From positions 124,001 through 188,000 of the forward strand of contig JAFKAC010000003.1 of assembly GCA_025766275.1 (NCBI GenBank): 64,000 nucleotides of DNA. Direction: 5' to 3'. Position numbers and translations under genes: made by a program. Positions 22,959 to 37,056 of the stretch are shown here, piece by piece (the first letter of the stretch is position 1; the number at the start of each line of letters is the position of its first letter). The notes beneath the pieces are model-generated. The model was not told the DNA's origin. It saw only the letters and a program-made list of their open reading frames with translations, and ran no database searches. Source of the DNA: Lactarius indigo. Taxonomy: Eukaryota; Basidiomycota; Agaricomycetes; Russulales; Russulaceae.

Positions 22959-23015
22959 CGAGACCGGGGGAACGCCAGCCTCATACTCACACAACACTCT
23001 CCCTTTGTTTGTTGA

Positions 23016-25508
<2,493 letters not shown>

Positions 25509-26013
25509 AACGGACCACAGCACCGGACTTGAATCTACTAGTTTACCATTTGCGTAACCTATCATATATCCACACGACAAATGTGTATTGTACATTCGCC
25601 CCGTATAATAGCATTATGCACGATGTCACTTATAATGCGGCAAGCAGCTCACGTACGGTCAAGTCGCTACCCCTGCCGTAGGACGAGCCTCACTCAACCC
25701 ATCGATTCCAGGTACATCCTGTGATATGTCGACAACAGATTCTGCAGGGATAAAAGATACAAGAAATAGCGCCACAGAAACGGAGCTCTGGTCGAAAGGT
25801 GCGGAGTGAAAATGGCTGAGCGCTTCGTTCTTTCACCAGCACCCTCTCAGTGAACCTGCACCCCACAAATAGCTTGAAATAGCATGACGAAACTGAATAT
25901 CCGCATATATTGGGTATCGAAGCAAGAAGACACAATCTCGGTACCTCAGATCTCAAAGATCTCAAAGCCTGAACGGAAACAGAGACACGATCACGTGTTC
26001 CACTGTGGGATAA
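25509..26013. other. Convergent intergenic region
   Basis: 3' ends of the GMC and SFH5 genes face each other here. No gene seen. Confidence 0.5.
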
Positions 26014-27269
26014 TCACCAAGCGTCCTTCACCGCACCACCATACTGCGCAGGAAGCTCTTTGAACGTCGATGAGGGGTAGGAAGTTCCTTGCCGATCGTG
26101 CGCGAGCCAGTGTCCGACGACCTTCATCTTGGCGAGCGTTCGCTGGGGACAGGACGGGCTTAAAGAGCCAGAAGATCCAGGTCATGAGGGAAGGGACGTT
26201 GACGAAGAACTTGCGTGACTGTGTGTGAAAGGTGAAAAGTTAGGACTGGATTGTGAAATGGATGAGGCGAGCGGCACACGTACGAGGAACTCGGGGTAGT
26301 GTGCTTGGAATATGCTCGAGAGCTCCGACGCGGCCGCCTTTGAGTTTGTGGTACGGCTGCTTAGGCTGACGCCCTCGTAGTCTACGGTCCACAATATCAG
26401 GGCCATTCAGTTGGTGTGCATTAAAAGGCAGTCCGCACGCACCATGAACTTGCACCATCTGATCAACGCTTTCGAAATCTATTATTTTGATGCAGTGCTC
26501 CATCAACGCCACGCGCCATCTAGGATCGGAGGCAAGGTTAGCTAGCGAATACGATGGATAGAGGTTCAGGAGACATGCCTGATAAATCGCTGGACGTCAC
26601 TGAAGGCGGCTTTGAGGTCGTTGTTACCACCATATATGTTGTAACTACGTGCGCAGTCAGGCCCGAGAGCCGGAGACAAAGCGGGAAAAAGGCGACGCAC
26701 ACGACCGGGTGCCCTTCCTTGTCGTGTCCGTAAACGTGGCCGAAGCCATTAAACACGTCGGGGAATGTCTCCTTCATGGCCTCTTCCACCTTAAATTCGT
26801 CGCGCCAGCGGAGCGTTCGCAATCATCATCGTCTTGGCCTCAGTCACGTTCAGATTTCTGAGCTGTGGTAAGCAGGCCGTGGGATGCGTGTTAGGATGAA
26901 GTTCACCTTGCCCGCAGCCACTTCATGAGCACGACGCTTGCACGCGCATCCTTCTTTCCATTCGGGTCGAGCTTCACGCCCCATATCACAATGGGTGTGG
27001 TCCGTGCGCCTTCCTTACCGTCATACGCCTTGTCAAGGATATCTGGGAGGAGAGGCTGAGAGAGCATTGCAGCAGTGAGTATAAACAACGAAGTTGTAGG
27101 GATCTACGGTGGCACGCACGCGGAACTCTTTGAGCGCAGCCCACTCTTGGTCGGTGAACTTTTGCGTGAGTGCGTTCTGAGGCTCCTCCGAGTCGTCCGT
27201 ATCGGGAGTCGGTGCAGTCTCAGGGGTTTTAGTTTCGGGTTCTGGGTTGGTAGGTGCGACGGTAGACAT
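26014..27269 (-). CDS. SFH5: SFH5-like CRAL-TRIO (Sec14) lipid/heme-binding protein
   Basis: Sec14-family phosphatidylinositol-transfer-like protein of membranes and cytosol; yeast Sfh5 also binds heme. The N-terminus is a Pro/Thr/Glu-rich lead (MSTVAPTNPEPETKTPET). CRAL-TRIO-N follows, with WGVKLDP, ARASVVLMKWLRAR and TLRWRDEF. The lipid pocket includes FGHVYGHDKEGHPV, YNIYGGNNDLK, ALMEHCIK, NSKAAASELSSIFQAHYPEFL and FWLFKPVLSP. It ends FKELPAQYGG then KDAW, TGA at 26014-26016. Introns fit at HPV/YNIYGG and after RFIR. Length and ending agree with fungal SFH5. Head-to-head with PAF1, starts 165 bp apart. Confidence 0.88.
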
Positions 27270-27434
27270 GGTGGTAGTGGAGTGAGAACGAGGCGAGGCC
27301 TTGGCGCAAGCCCACGGTTAACTTGTACACGCTTGCCCACGCGATATAGAGTATCTGATAAGCTTAATCTGTGCACGTGACGAGATGTTCAGCTGTGTCG
27401 GCCCGCGAGTGCCGGGAAACTGGTGGACACGGCC
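27270..27434. promoter_or_regulatory. Shared divergent promoter, SFH5 / PAF1
   Basis: Only 165 bp separate the two opposite start codons, so both promoters must lie here or overlap the leaders. No clear TATA box was seen. Confidence 0.5.
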
Positions 27435-29104
27435 ATGAGCTCAAGGAAGAGGTTCGTCGTCGTCGTGCGCTCGATGGTTTTCGGCTACTCATCATGAACA
27501 ACACAGCAAGCTCGACCTTCTGGTCAAAGTTCGCTATCAGAACCCACTACCTGCCCCGCCATGTCCGCCAAAACTCTTGGACATCCCAACTGACCCCAAA
27601 CGGTACACCCGACCCGAGTTTCTCGACGCCGCCACAAATGAAGCGTTGCTTCCAATGATAGTCGACGCCGAGTGCGGTATGCCTCTCGACCTCGGAAAGT
27701 GGGAGGCACTCTGGGAAGACGGCGCCGACGACCGCGGTGCGTGCGCACATCTCCTCCTATCTCGAGTTTTTTATAAAAACCAACAACCTCTTTTTTCCCC
27801 CCAATCACAGCCCTGAACCCGGATCCACGAAATCCGCCATTACTAGACCCGAAAGATCAGGCTCTGCTACTCGATCCAACGAGCGGGCCGGCCGACTTTG
27901 GTCGCGGGAAGCCACAGCAACCATCTCAACAACCACTCGGGCGGCACGACCCCCGTCGCAGCGCACGTCTCCTGGCTACGCAAGACCGAGTACATATCCC
28001 GCGACAGCTCTGCACCCGCGCACCGCGCTGCAGCCGCCGCCGATCCGTGCGTCCCATCACCGTTCCTCTTTTTTTTTTCGCTCTTCCTCACTCACGATTG
28101 TTTTTTTTTTTTATCAGAACAGGTATGAACGATTCGGTGGATGTGTCACGCGATGCGCAGCTCGCGTCGATCGAGAGCTCTTTCGGCGCTGCGCACGCAT
28201 CGTCAGACGAACTCGGCACGCTCCGGCATCCGACTAAACCGCGTCTGCGCGCCGTCGCGACGTACGAGGTACTCCCGGACGCGGACGTGTGGGCGAACGC
28301 GTACGATCCTGTTCCGCTTCAGTGAGCGGCCGGGCGAACGCGGGCCCGAGGTGCGCTCGCCCGTTTCTTCCCTTCATTGGGCCGATGAGGACTAAATTTT
28401 GTTGTTGGGTAGCTGGACGACCCCCGGTTGGACTGTGCGATCATGCGGACCGATGGAATCGGATGGGGACCACTTCCTAACCTACTACCTCACCAAGGAC
28501 GACGACGCCGCAGAGCAGTTCAAAAACTCTCGCGCCGACCCACGCGGGGTCGACGCGCTCCAAGAAGAGGAAGACGTGCGTCTCTATATCTCTTTCTCTC
28601 TTCTCTCACTTATATGAACTCTGCGGAACAGGCAACCGAGTTCCACTTCGTACGCGACTACGAGGTAGTCAAAGTCGAGCAAGAAGTGCCCAATGAATTC
28701 CTCCTCGTCTTTGACGAAGGCGAGCCGCGGCGATATCGATGACGGCGACGGCGACGGCAGTGCTGGCGGAGTCCGGCCCGCTGGGGCAGTACTATAAACT
28801 CATTGAGCGCAAGATGTTGCTCAAGAAAAAGCGAACAGAGGTATGTGACGCCGCTCGTCTAGTGATCCCAGGCTCATACGAAAACTTATTAGCCAATCGA
28901 GCGCTTCCGCGACAAGTGGGCGCTCGTGCGCGTCGCGCATGTTCCACCGAGCCAGGAAGAGGCCGAGGAGCGCGCCTGAGGCGCTCGCGGAGGTTCGCGA
29001 CCCGATGTATCTGCTCCAGTCGGCGGACTGCGGAGGGCGAGGACGACATCGACGCCGAGGCAGATGCCGACGCCGACGCCGAGGTTGTCATCCCGGCGCC
29101 GTGA
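27435..29104 (+). CDS. PAF1: RNA polymerase II-associated factor 1 (PAF1 complex subunit)
   Basis: Core subunit of the PAF1 elongation complex in the nucleus, needed for co-transcriptional histone marks. Starts MSSRK; a 55-nt intron (27452-27506) joins it to SKLDLLVKVRYQNPLPAPP. Family blocks in order: DIPTDPKRYTRPEF, DAECGMPLDLGKWEALW, NPDPRNPPLLDPKD, SWLRKTEYISRD, LRHPTKPRL, MESDGDHFLTYYLTKDD, FHFVRDYEVVKVEQEVPNEF, LIERKMLLKKKR, ERFRDKWALVRVAHVPPSQ and an acidic C-terminus. An extra base breaks the frame near 28308 (DLFRFSERP), 28449 (MRPMESDG), 28735, 28976 (EERAEALAEVRDP) and 29030. As PAF1 is highly conserved and normally important, these look like assembly errors. Stop TGA at 29102-29104. 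Confidence 0.9.
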
Positions 29105-29140
29105 GATGTACGATATAGCTATTACAGTACTACTACCCTG

Positions 29141-30286
29141 TCATTGTTGGTGTGCCTTGCCAATATTGGAAACTTCGCTCCTTTGATTACATGACGTACA
29201 AGAGTGTGTACGTCGTGTATTGGGTGACAAGACAGTACACAGAGGGACATTCATTGCATAGCCAGCCCTGCATCTGGTCTCCGGACAAATTAAACAAATA
29301 ATTATGGTCATGAGTGTGGTGAAGCGGTCGATCAAGGAGTTGCGGAAGGAGGACTTGTCGGCCATGGAATCTATATGTCCAGTTCAGAAACACAAAATAG
29401 GGGGAGGAGTACGCCACACCGTTGTTGGATTTGTACTCCATGATGGTAGCTGGCGGGAGATGTAATACGGCGCGTATCCTATCTCTTTATATGCGCGTCA
29501 AACCCCAGACATGAGCAGGGTGGTAAAGAGACACGTCAGTACAAGAGCAGACACACCTTATGCGTTCGCGCAGTTTGGGTTCGTCAGTACGGTTCCAGAC
29601 GCTGAGGATATCCTCGTTCTGGCGCACGCTGATCGTGCACCCGCATATCTCAGGCCACGTGTCCTCGTGCGGCGACGAGACGGCGGCGAACTGGTCAGCC
29701 AATGAGTGCGAGGACGAGGTCCTCCCATATGCGGTCCGCGACGCCCTTGCGGAGGCGGAGGATCCACTTGCCGCCGGGGAGGATTAAGGGGGTCCTCCCA
29801 GACGGGGCGGCGGACACCCTGGTGGAAGAGGAGGTAGTCGGTCGTGGGCAGGAGGGCCGAGGGCGGGTGGAGGTGCGTCCAGAGCGACCAGAAGGACTCG
29901 ACAGAGGCGAATGCGGAGATCTTCTTGATGCCCTCCTCGTAGTTGGTGATCTTGTTGCCGGGCGCGCGCTGCTGGCGGAACCAGAAGACCCATCTGTGCG
30001 GGGGGACGGGGTCATCACCGGGTCGGATGCGCGGGCCGCTCGTACGTACGTGCTGCGGAGGGGATGGATGGACGCGGCGGGGAGGCCGGCTGATGCGGTT
30101 GTAGGGACTCTTTTCGTTCAAGGACGCAGCTTTTTGCTCGTCGGAGAGGGTGGTAGAGAAGTGTTTTGAAGGGACGCGGGAAGGAGGAGGAGAGTCGGTG
30201 GATAAGGAGGACGAGTCCTTGTCTTTGTTAGAGAGAAATCTTGACTGAGTCGACGTTGAAGAGAGGTTCGAGAAATAACCGGCCAT
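29141..30286 (-). CDS. eIF4E-family mRNA cap-binding protein (4EHP / eIF4E2-like)
   Basis: Cytoplasmic protein that binds the 7-methyl-guanosine cap. Ser/Thr-rich N-terminus from MAGYFSNLSSTSTQ, then RWVFWFRQQRAPGNKITNYEEGIK, where a 4EHP-type insert precedes KKISAFASVESFWSLWTHL, then PVWEDPLN (cap-stacking Trp and Glu), GGKWILRLRKG and WPEICGCTISVRQNEDILSVWNR. The exon LPPATIMEYKSNN and the following SMADKSSFRNS match the ending of eIF4E2-type proteins. A run of four G at 29776-29779 (plus strand) appears to contain one extra base between DPLNPP and GGKW. The exact last exon and stop are uncertain. The stop region lies about 36 bp from the convergent PAF1 stop. Confidence 0.82.
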
Positions 30287-30454
30287 GTTACGTAACCTGA
30301 CCGCCACCAAGCCCGTCACTATCAAAGAAGTCCGCGAGTTGCCGCGATGTTTGAACTCCCGACCGTGCAGCACTATCCCCGTACCGTCGTCCGTTCCTTT
30401 CCGTCCTGCCGCTCCTTTCATTACATGTCCCCATCCTTCTGCCTCATCCTTATC
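30287..30454. promoter_or_regulatory. Shared divergent promoter, eIF4E-type / Kei1
   Basis: 168 bp between opposite start codons. Pyrimidine-rich leader toward the Kei1 gene (CCGTCCTGCCGCTCCTTTC); no TATA box seen. Confidence 0.45.
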
Positions 30455-31643
30455 ATGAAACTCACTCTCAAACAAGAACTAAGACCACGTCCTTTCAATT
30501 CTGTTCTCGGTTTTCTCGACCTCAAGACCGGCGTCACTGTTGTTGTTCTTTTCGCTGTACGCTTTGACCTACTTCATCCAAATCCATGCTAATCTTCCTC
30601 CAGGTACTCAACAAAGTTGCTGGAGTCTATGGCCTCATAGCCATGCTTACTGGTGCAGGCGGAAACGCAGCACAACTCACCCTCTATATCTACTCTGTCC
30701 TCGCTCTTGCTGGTCTCGCTTGGGGGCTCCGCACCATCAATGACGTCCGCTGCCACATCCCTTTTCTATCCCCATTCCTACTCACTTCTGTAGCAGGAGA
30801 ATCCGAAACATATGCTCTACTTTGCCCATGTCTTCTTCGCCGATCATATCCTCAATACCGCATGGACAGTATATTTCGCCGTGAACTGGTGGCTATATAC
30901 CCCACATGACGGTCGGCGCAATGCAAACTCTCCGGCGCAGCAAGCGATCATCGAGGGTTACATAGGCCAGCATCAGGATATGTCACCAGAAGAGCGCGCT
31001 GCTGCGGCCGAGCGCGTGTGGCGCGCCGAGAAAAGTCAAGCGCTCACCATCATCATCCTCGGCTGGCTTATCAAGGTCCGTCCTACGATTCCATTTGACA
31101 CTCTCCTCCCCGCTCATCCATTCAAAGTTCTATTTTGCCGCCCTTCTATACTCCTTTGCGCACCATCTCCGTCGGGGCACCTACCGTCCGCTTTCCTTCT
31201 CACGTAGCCACACAAATAGCACCACCTTCAGGCAATACACCCCTCATCAACGATTCATCCGCTCTCCCTCCCCTCGACTCCGACAGCGGCGATGGTAGTA
31301 TCGAGGACGTCGATTTGGAGTCCTTCTACAGCGCGACGCCCACACTGCCCTGTGCACAGCATCCCACCCCCCTCCATTGTTTCCGGTATCAACGGAAGTA
31401 GTGCATCATCGCACCGCAGCAGAGGTTCGGGCACAGGGAGCGCAGGCTCAGTTCGCGGACTTTGTCAGCGCACCACCACCGAAACGCGTACGGCCCACGC
31501 GCGGGAGCTTGCTCGCTGGTGGTGCAAGGCGGTCCGGTAGTGGCCATGGGAGCGCGGCAGGGAGCAGTAGCGCCGGGCCGAGTGAGGGGGAGGATGACGA
31601 GGTAAGTAGCGCTGGCACGGGGCCGGGCCGTGTGCGCCCATAG
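30455..31643 (+). CDS. KEI1: Kei1-like regulatory subunit of inositol phosphorylceramide synthase
   Basis: Golgi membrane protein required for activity and localisation of IPC synthase (Aur1) in fungi. Starts MKLTLKQELRPRPFNSVLGF, then DLKTGVTVVVLFA. After a GT-AG intron (acceptor at 30603) come VLNKVAGVYGLIAML, YIYSVLALAGLAWGL, FAHVFFADHILNTAWTVYF and ALTIIILGWLIK: about four membrane spans. Then FAHHLRRGTYRPLSFSR. The tail is acidic and Ser-rich with EDVDLESFYS. A frame change between SFSR and EDVDLESFY is probably an indel. The end after EGEDDE may continue past a GTAAGT donor near 31600, so the stop is provisional. Convergent with the PQ-loop gene. Confidence 0.78.
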
Positions 31644-32088
31644 CACCCGGCTGACTACTGTTTTTCCTTGGTGACGCCTTGAGGGAACCAGTATAATACC
31701 ATCATCACTGAGTTTCTACTTTAGATCCTCACTATTGGGCATTTTCTTCCTTTCTTACGTGTTATCCTGGTGGTCTGAACTGTAAAAGATAGCCAATTCG
31801 ATACCCAACTCGAGCAGCACAATCTCTCATAGACAGATAGATTTGTGGAGTGGTAATCCTCCAAGCGTGTGCTATCTGAACGTGCGAACATTCGACTGTG
31901 ATCGTTCCTTTCGATCGTGTATGGTAACTGATTTACGGTTGCCAGCGCGCGGCTATGGCACTGTCCGTGGTGCAGAATCCTTCTCTTTGTCTTGCTGGAC
32001 AACGGGCACGTCTGTCCTCGTCACACCGCCATGATTCCCACCACCATCACCATCACCATCGCGTGGTGTCTCTACGTCCCCCGTTAGA
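31644..32088. other. Convergent 3' region
   Basis: Holds no gene. A short (CAC CAT) microsatellite lies at about 32038-32061. Confidence 0.5.
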
Positions 32089-33099
32089 TCAGCACGCCCT
32101 CGCACGTCTCTTCGCACGAGGGTTGAGGATCACAGCCAGGACCAGGACCAGCCCATCCATGACCTATTTACCAGGCAGGTATCGAGACAATGGCGATCGA
32201 TACGATGAAAGGGTTAATTTGAATATGAAAGGTAGACGCTGCGTTGGTTAGACGAGACGAACCACGACGAGGGAGTACGCGACTGCCGCTGTAGTATCAA
32301 AATGACTCTTGAAGGCGAGAGAGAGGATGGAGGCGACCCCGCCGAGGAGGTCGACGGCCATGAACGTGAGCGAGATGCCGATGACCGCGCCGTGCTTGTA
32401 GATCTCGTAATACTGCGGTCTCTCGGGAGGTCAGGACAAAAAAAAAAGGTGCTGATAGGACACATGTAGGCACTCACAGGAAGGGCGAGGGAGATCAGCG
32501 CCTGAAGCTCAAGATCCCAAAGAAGCGTACGCCGGCCTTGCCCGCGGACTGTGCCGCGCCTGTATGAGGGCTATACGTGGCGCAAGTCGGTGGTATTGGC
32601 GAGGAGGAGGATGAGAGAGGAGAGGGGACAGTACGCGCAGAGCGAATACCATGGCGGCCTCTAAGCGCGGCGTAGAAGACGAGCGTGCTGGCTAGCACGG
32701 TGACGCACCAGGCGCGCGAGCGCCCACGGCCATAGTACATGCACTGTATCCAGGAGAGGAGCGTGAAGAGCGCGAAGAGCTGCGGCTGTACGATCAGGGG
32801 TATGTTGAGATCCTGCACGATCACGTAGATGCCGAGCGGGAGCGCCGCCATGCTCCACATGAGGCTTTTGCGTTTTTTTTCAGCTCAGACTGGGAGTGAT
32901 GGAGGGGGGGTCTTACGGGAGCCAGGGAGAGAGGCCCTTGGTCGACTTGGTGCGCCAGCTTTTTACTAGCTGTGGGATGAGCTGCACAGACCATAGGATG
33001 GCAGCCTGTAGAAGAAATTAGGAGGAAACGACTTGGAATTGTCAATATGACTTACCCATAGGTCCCAAATATATTCTCGGCTACAGCGTTTACTGGCAT
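32089..33099 (-). CDS. PQ-loop repeat membrane protein
   Basis: Small polytopic membrane protein of the PQ-loop family (cystinosin, KDEL-receptor-like fold), of which several export amino acids from vacuoles or lysosomes. Exon 1 is MPVNAVAENIFGTYG. The first PQ loop is SVQLIPQLVKSWRTKSTKGLSPWL, spans follow (LPLGIYVIVQDLNI, LFALFTLLSWIQCMYYGRGR), then the second loop PQYYEIYKHGAVIGISL and SFMAVDLLGG-like helices. After a last intron, the exon MDGLVLVLAVILNPRAKR ends RARAC, TGA at 32089-32091. All junctions fit GT-AG. Transported substrate unknown. Confidence 0.85.
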
Positions 33100-33737
33100 C
33101 GCTTGAGAGTCGACTCAGAGCAGCGCTGGAGTGTCGCAGGAATAAAAGGCTTCTCAGACCAGAGACGGTCTCGACCCCTTTCTAGCCTTTATCTTTCTTT
33201 TTCTTACTCTCCGTGGAGCGAGACGGGGCGACCGAGTCATGAGATGAGCCGATTCCGAAAAACCGAAAACAAGATGACGTGATGACAGTGTGAGAGTGGG
33301 GGAATGTGATAACCTTGCCTGGCTGACCAGACCCGATCGGACGCGCGACGGATATCGGACCTTACTGGATCTCCGAGTGGTCAGATTTCGCCCCCAGGGT
33401 TCATATATCGATCGTAATGAAATCGGGCAGCGCGGAAGGTGTTCTGCCTGAATTTGCCCCGCTTTGCGTATTTCATCACTGACTTGCCGGCGGCGGGCGC
33501 ACGCAACATTCTTCTCGGGCTCCATCAATCTTCTGTCTGTCGATGCCAAGGCGAGCAGTTCACTATCGCCTCCGAGTCACGGGGTCCTGTTATTACTAAA
33601 ACGAGCCTTTGTAGAATTAGCGGGAATCGCACACAAAATGTCCGTTACTTATTATATCATAAAGTACTGTCTCACTGCCCCTAAACTCGCCAACTTGGAT
33701 TCCATTTGGGGGGTTCACGTTGATCCGCCTCCGCACC
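33100..33737. other. Intergenic, no gene seen
   Basis: Upstream region of the PQ-loop gene and downstream region of the secreted-protein gene. Open frames on both strands show no motif. Confidence 0.45.
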
Positions 33738-34465
33738 CTATTGATTCACTGGGAGCACATGGACTTGCACAGCTGTGCAGGTCGCCCATTCGTACCCTGC
33801 GTCCTCCGAACTCGCTTCCACAGCATTGTAAACGACGACGAATTCGTCGCTGGTGCTACTCTTGCACAGCGAAAAGTGGTCGCTGTCACCACCGTTCACC
33901 GCGAGGGTGAACGGGAACTCGGCCCCATGGGGGCTCGTGTTGAACTAAGGTCTCGGGTCAAAACTTTCATTCACAATGGGGACAATCCGAGTTCGAACTC
34001 ACCAACTCGCAGTACGCCTCAGCAGGAGTGATCGTCACGCCCTCGTCGGGAAGAAGGAACGACAGCAAGCCGTTCTCGGTCGCCACGGGGTTCGAGACGG
34101 CGACGGGACTCCCGTTCGAGCCGTAGGCGGTGATCCCGCCGTTCGTCAGAACGAAGTTCTGGGCGACGATCGAGTCGATGGACTCAGTACTCTACAATCG
34201 ATATGGCTCGCGTCAGCACGGTCGTCAGTCTTTGGAGAAGAGAAGGCGTGAATACCCCGATCCAAGCTGCGGAACTAGGAGCGCTTCGACCCGAGGGCCA
34301 ACGGCTTGCGAATGCTGGTGTCCGCCCTGGAGACGGAGAGCAGCGTAAAGTTGGAGGCATTCGAGGACGCCATTCCATGGACAGAGAGGCGTCTGTCGTG
34401 CCACAGGCGAGGCCGAGGAGAGAGCAGCAAGGAGAGCAGTCACAAGGATAGGCGAGAGGAAACAT
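33738..34465 (-). CDS. Small secreted protein of unknown function
   Basis: No named family recognised. The start MFPLA plus the hydrophobic LVTALLAALSSASPVAR reads as a signal peptide, but an extra base separates the two and a second shift follows before SVHGMASSNASNFTLLSVSR. After a GT-AG intron comes SIDSIVAQNFVLTNGGITAYG, then GVTITPAEAYCELV, another intron, and NTSPHGAEFPFTLAVNGGD, SLCKSSTSDEFVVVYNA and CTAVQVHVLPVNQ, TAG at 33738-33740. Three Cys are visible in the mature part, with several N-glycosylation sequons. A decayed relative lies at 43020-43150. The coding character is clear from the spliced motif match between the two loci. Indels may be assembly errors. Confidence 0.65.
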
Positions 34466-36201
34466 GATTGTTTTGATTCGGTTAGTAGTAGAGGTATGCA
34501 GCAGAGGGTGACTGGGTATGTGGCCGTTAAACGATGGGGAGTGTCGTATCCATCAGCTCACAAACCTGTTTATATAGAGAGCCGCTCGACTACTTGTCCA
34601 GGACCTTCTTCGCTCCTCAAAGGACCTGAAACACCATGTAAAGCCGGCGCAACTGTGACTGGCGCGGTCGAAAAGTCTACGCATGGTTGTAGCTCGCAAG
34701 CCAGATTGCGTGGTGTTCGGGATTGCGATGCGATTCTATCGACCCATGACTGCCACGTAAGCATGAGAGGGCATCAGTCGCCGGCCGTCATCGTATGGGT
34801 TCGGACTACAAGCGGCCTAAGTACGCCGCTCCAAGACCGCCGGCTTTACTCATCCCCGTTCATCTCAAGCCTACTGCCAGTGTACTACTGTGCGGTGCGG
34901 TGTTGTATGACGGTGAATGAATTCCATCACATCAGATGGACAGGTCAGGACTCGGAAGGCAAGCGGAAATTGCGGCCGGTATGTTTGGGCTCCCAGTTAA
35001 GGTTCCAGCAGGGAATCTGCTACTCGAACTGTTATCGATAGTTCCTATCTTACGACAATCAGGCATCGGGGTCTTTGTTTTTTTGCATCTGTATTGGCAC
35101 TCTACCTGTTATTTTACCGGAGGCGAACATGGTCGCGCCTGCGTGTGGGCGAACCCGGAATCTCGCAATGTGCCTAAAGCGCTGCTTCGGTCTCGGTCTC
35201 GGTCCGAACTGCCTTGGTTTCTCGCGTTGTTTTCCGCTTTACTGCGCATTTCCACGCGCACATGTCATTGTGACGCACTGCTTTGTGTTATGTGTTTGAC
35301 TTACTGATTCAGGCGCGCTATTGTAACTAGATGACGTTGTCTATACGTCACCACCTCCGGTGTATCCTCCACGTACCTTCTACTGAGCCCGAGTCTCGTA
35401 TTCAAGTTAGTGAGGTTGTAAGCCTGATTTTAAAAACTGTTCGCTTTGTCGACCTGCCTTCGTGCACTTGATACCATTTACTTCCACCATAATGCGGGTC
35501 CCATAATCACATCACTATAGCCCTCAAAGGTCCATGTGAACGCTTGTGTGAGCGAAGTCAAGGAGCAAGTGCGTGAGCACCGAGGTACAAGCTGAGGTTC
35601 ACGAGATTAGTCGCGCTGCCTGTGCACGCACTTCAAGCGTCTAGGTTCAATTTTCTGTCTACGAACATTAATTTCCCTTAGGCCGGTGGTCACACGCTCT
35701 ACGGGGGTGCTGGTGCTGGCTGTGGGCTTGAGAACTGCGAGATAAGAAGGAATATCTCATCGTCGGGGTTGGGGACTAGGATCGCACCGTGACTATGCGG
35801 GAGAGGATTGGTCCAAAAGGTACGGGGCCGAGGACGGGGCACTCTTTTGTGTACTCTTCAGTGAACGAAAAGGTACCATGGTTCACATCTAGGCCGGTCC
35901 GGTTTCTGGGGGTTCACATTCACGATGCGGCAGTGGTGTGGCGATTTCTTGTAATAAGGGACAATGCACAGTAGAAGACGTCTTGGTGGAGCATCAGAAG
36001 ACAAGCACTTCTTACCGCCCAATGATCATATATGTCCTCGTCTGTCTGCAGTGGGTGACTCTTCCTACCAAGCTTCCCGCACTGTAAAAAATTATCTTTA
36101 ATTGTTCTACGACCCAAAAATATATGTTTCTGATTTAAACCTCTTCGATTTAGCGAATGATACAGTATGCTTGGACTGTAGGCATTTTATGACAGTGTTG
36201 G
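34466..36201. other. Intergenic, no gene supported
   Basis: 1.7 kb with only short unrelated open frames on both strands. No repeats or motifs recognised. Confidence 0.45.
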
Positions 36202-37056
36202 TCAGTCAGGCGACTCGCCCACTGGCAGGTGCCAATACAAACTGTGCGAATGTTCACTCCCTAGGCGAGACACTGACAAAAGGTGATCCTGGCGTACAAC
36301 AAACCAGTCCCGGATCCTTCCTTCCCAGTCACCGAAAGTCATCCCGGGTGCCTTGAAGAAGCTGAATCGCCGAAGAACCCAGCAGAGAAGTATACGCATC
36401 TCCATCAATGCCAGATTTTTCCCTGCGCAGCTTGTCGGTCCATCTGAGAACGGGAAGAAGGCTGCTGTGTTGTGCTCTCCCGCAGGGGCACCGGTGCCAA
36501 ACCATCGTTCGGGCAGGAACGCCTCTGGTGTGTGGAAGTTTCGCGGGTCACGGCGAATGCTATACGTGTGAAGAGCGAACTGCGTCTCTTCCGGGATGAT
36601 TCTGCGCATGCGTGGTACCGTAAGAATAATTGACGGGAAAGTTGCATCGGACCCATGAAGTGGGTTTGACTTACAGTTTGGAAATTGCTGGTCCGGGGTA
36701 CTTTGCAAGCGGGTGAAAAGGCGACAGACGGTACATGAGCGTAAAGGACGTGACAGTGCTACCATGAGCTACAAACGCCAGCAGGACGGCATCGGAGGGC
36801 CTTGAAACGTGGTAGGAAATAGGGACAGAAAGGAGTACAGGGATAACGAAGAGGAGGGAAACAAGGGGCAGCTTGGATCGAGGCTCCAGGTGGTGGAAAC
36901 ATTGATACGAAGCCTGAGTTCTGGTCAGGACCCTTGGAGGGGAAAAGTGGACATGAAACCTACGAATGTGAAGTGTAGAAAAACTCCGACACCTAGTACG
37001 GACATACGATCGAGTGCTTGAAGCAGGCCGGACGGGTTCAGGGTGGCCAAAAACAT
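36202..37056 (-). pseudogene. Cytochrome P450 with large internal deletion
   Basis: The N-terminus is a membrane anchor (MFLATLNPSGLLQALDRM, VGVFLHFTFVGFM) and the Pro-rich hinge YRLSPFHPLAKYPGPAISKL, followed at once by a GTAAGT donor. The next recognisable sequence is already C-terminal: VPRMRRIIPEETQF, HTYSIRRDPRNF, PEAFLPERWFG, then the heme-Cys motif FFPFSDGPTSCAGKNLALMEMRI. The roughly 300 residues between (helices B to K, with the I-helix AGxxT and ExxR motifs) are absent; only about 60 bp separate the two halves. Microsomal class E P450, basidiomycete type. It cannot make an active enzyme. Confidence 0.8.

Noticed and set aside
27737..28237. 166-codon frame, Arg/Ser-rich
   Set aside because: Off-frame reading of PAF1 exons.
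32038..32061. His-repeat coding segment
   Set aside because: A CAC/CAT microsatellite in a convergent 3' region, not linked to any gene model.
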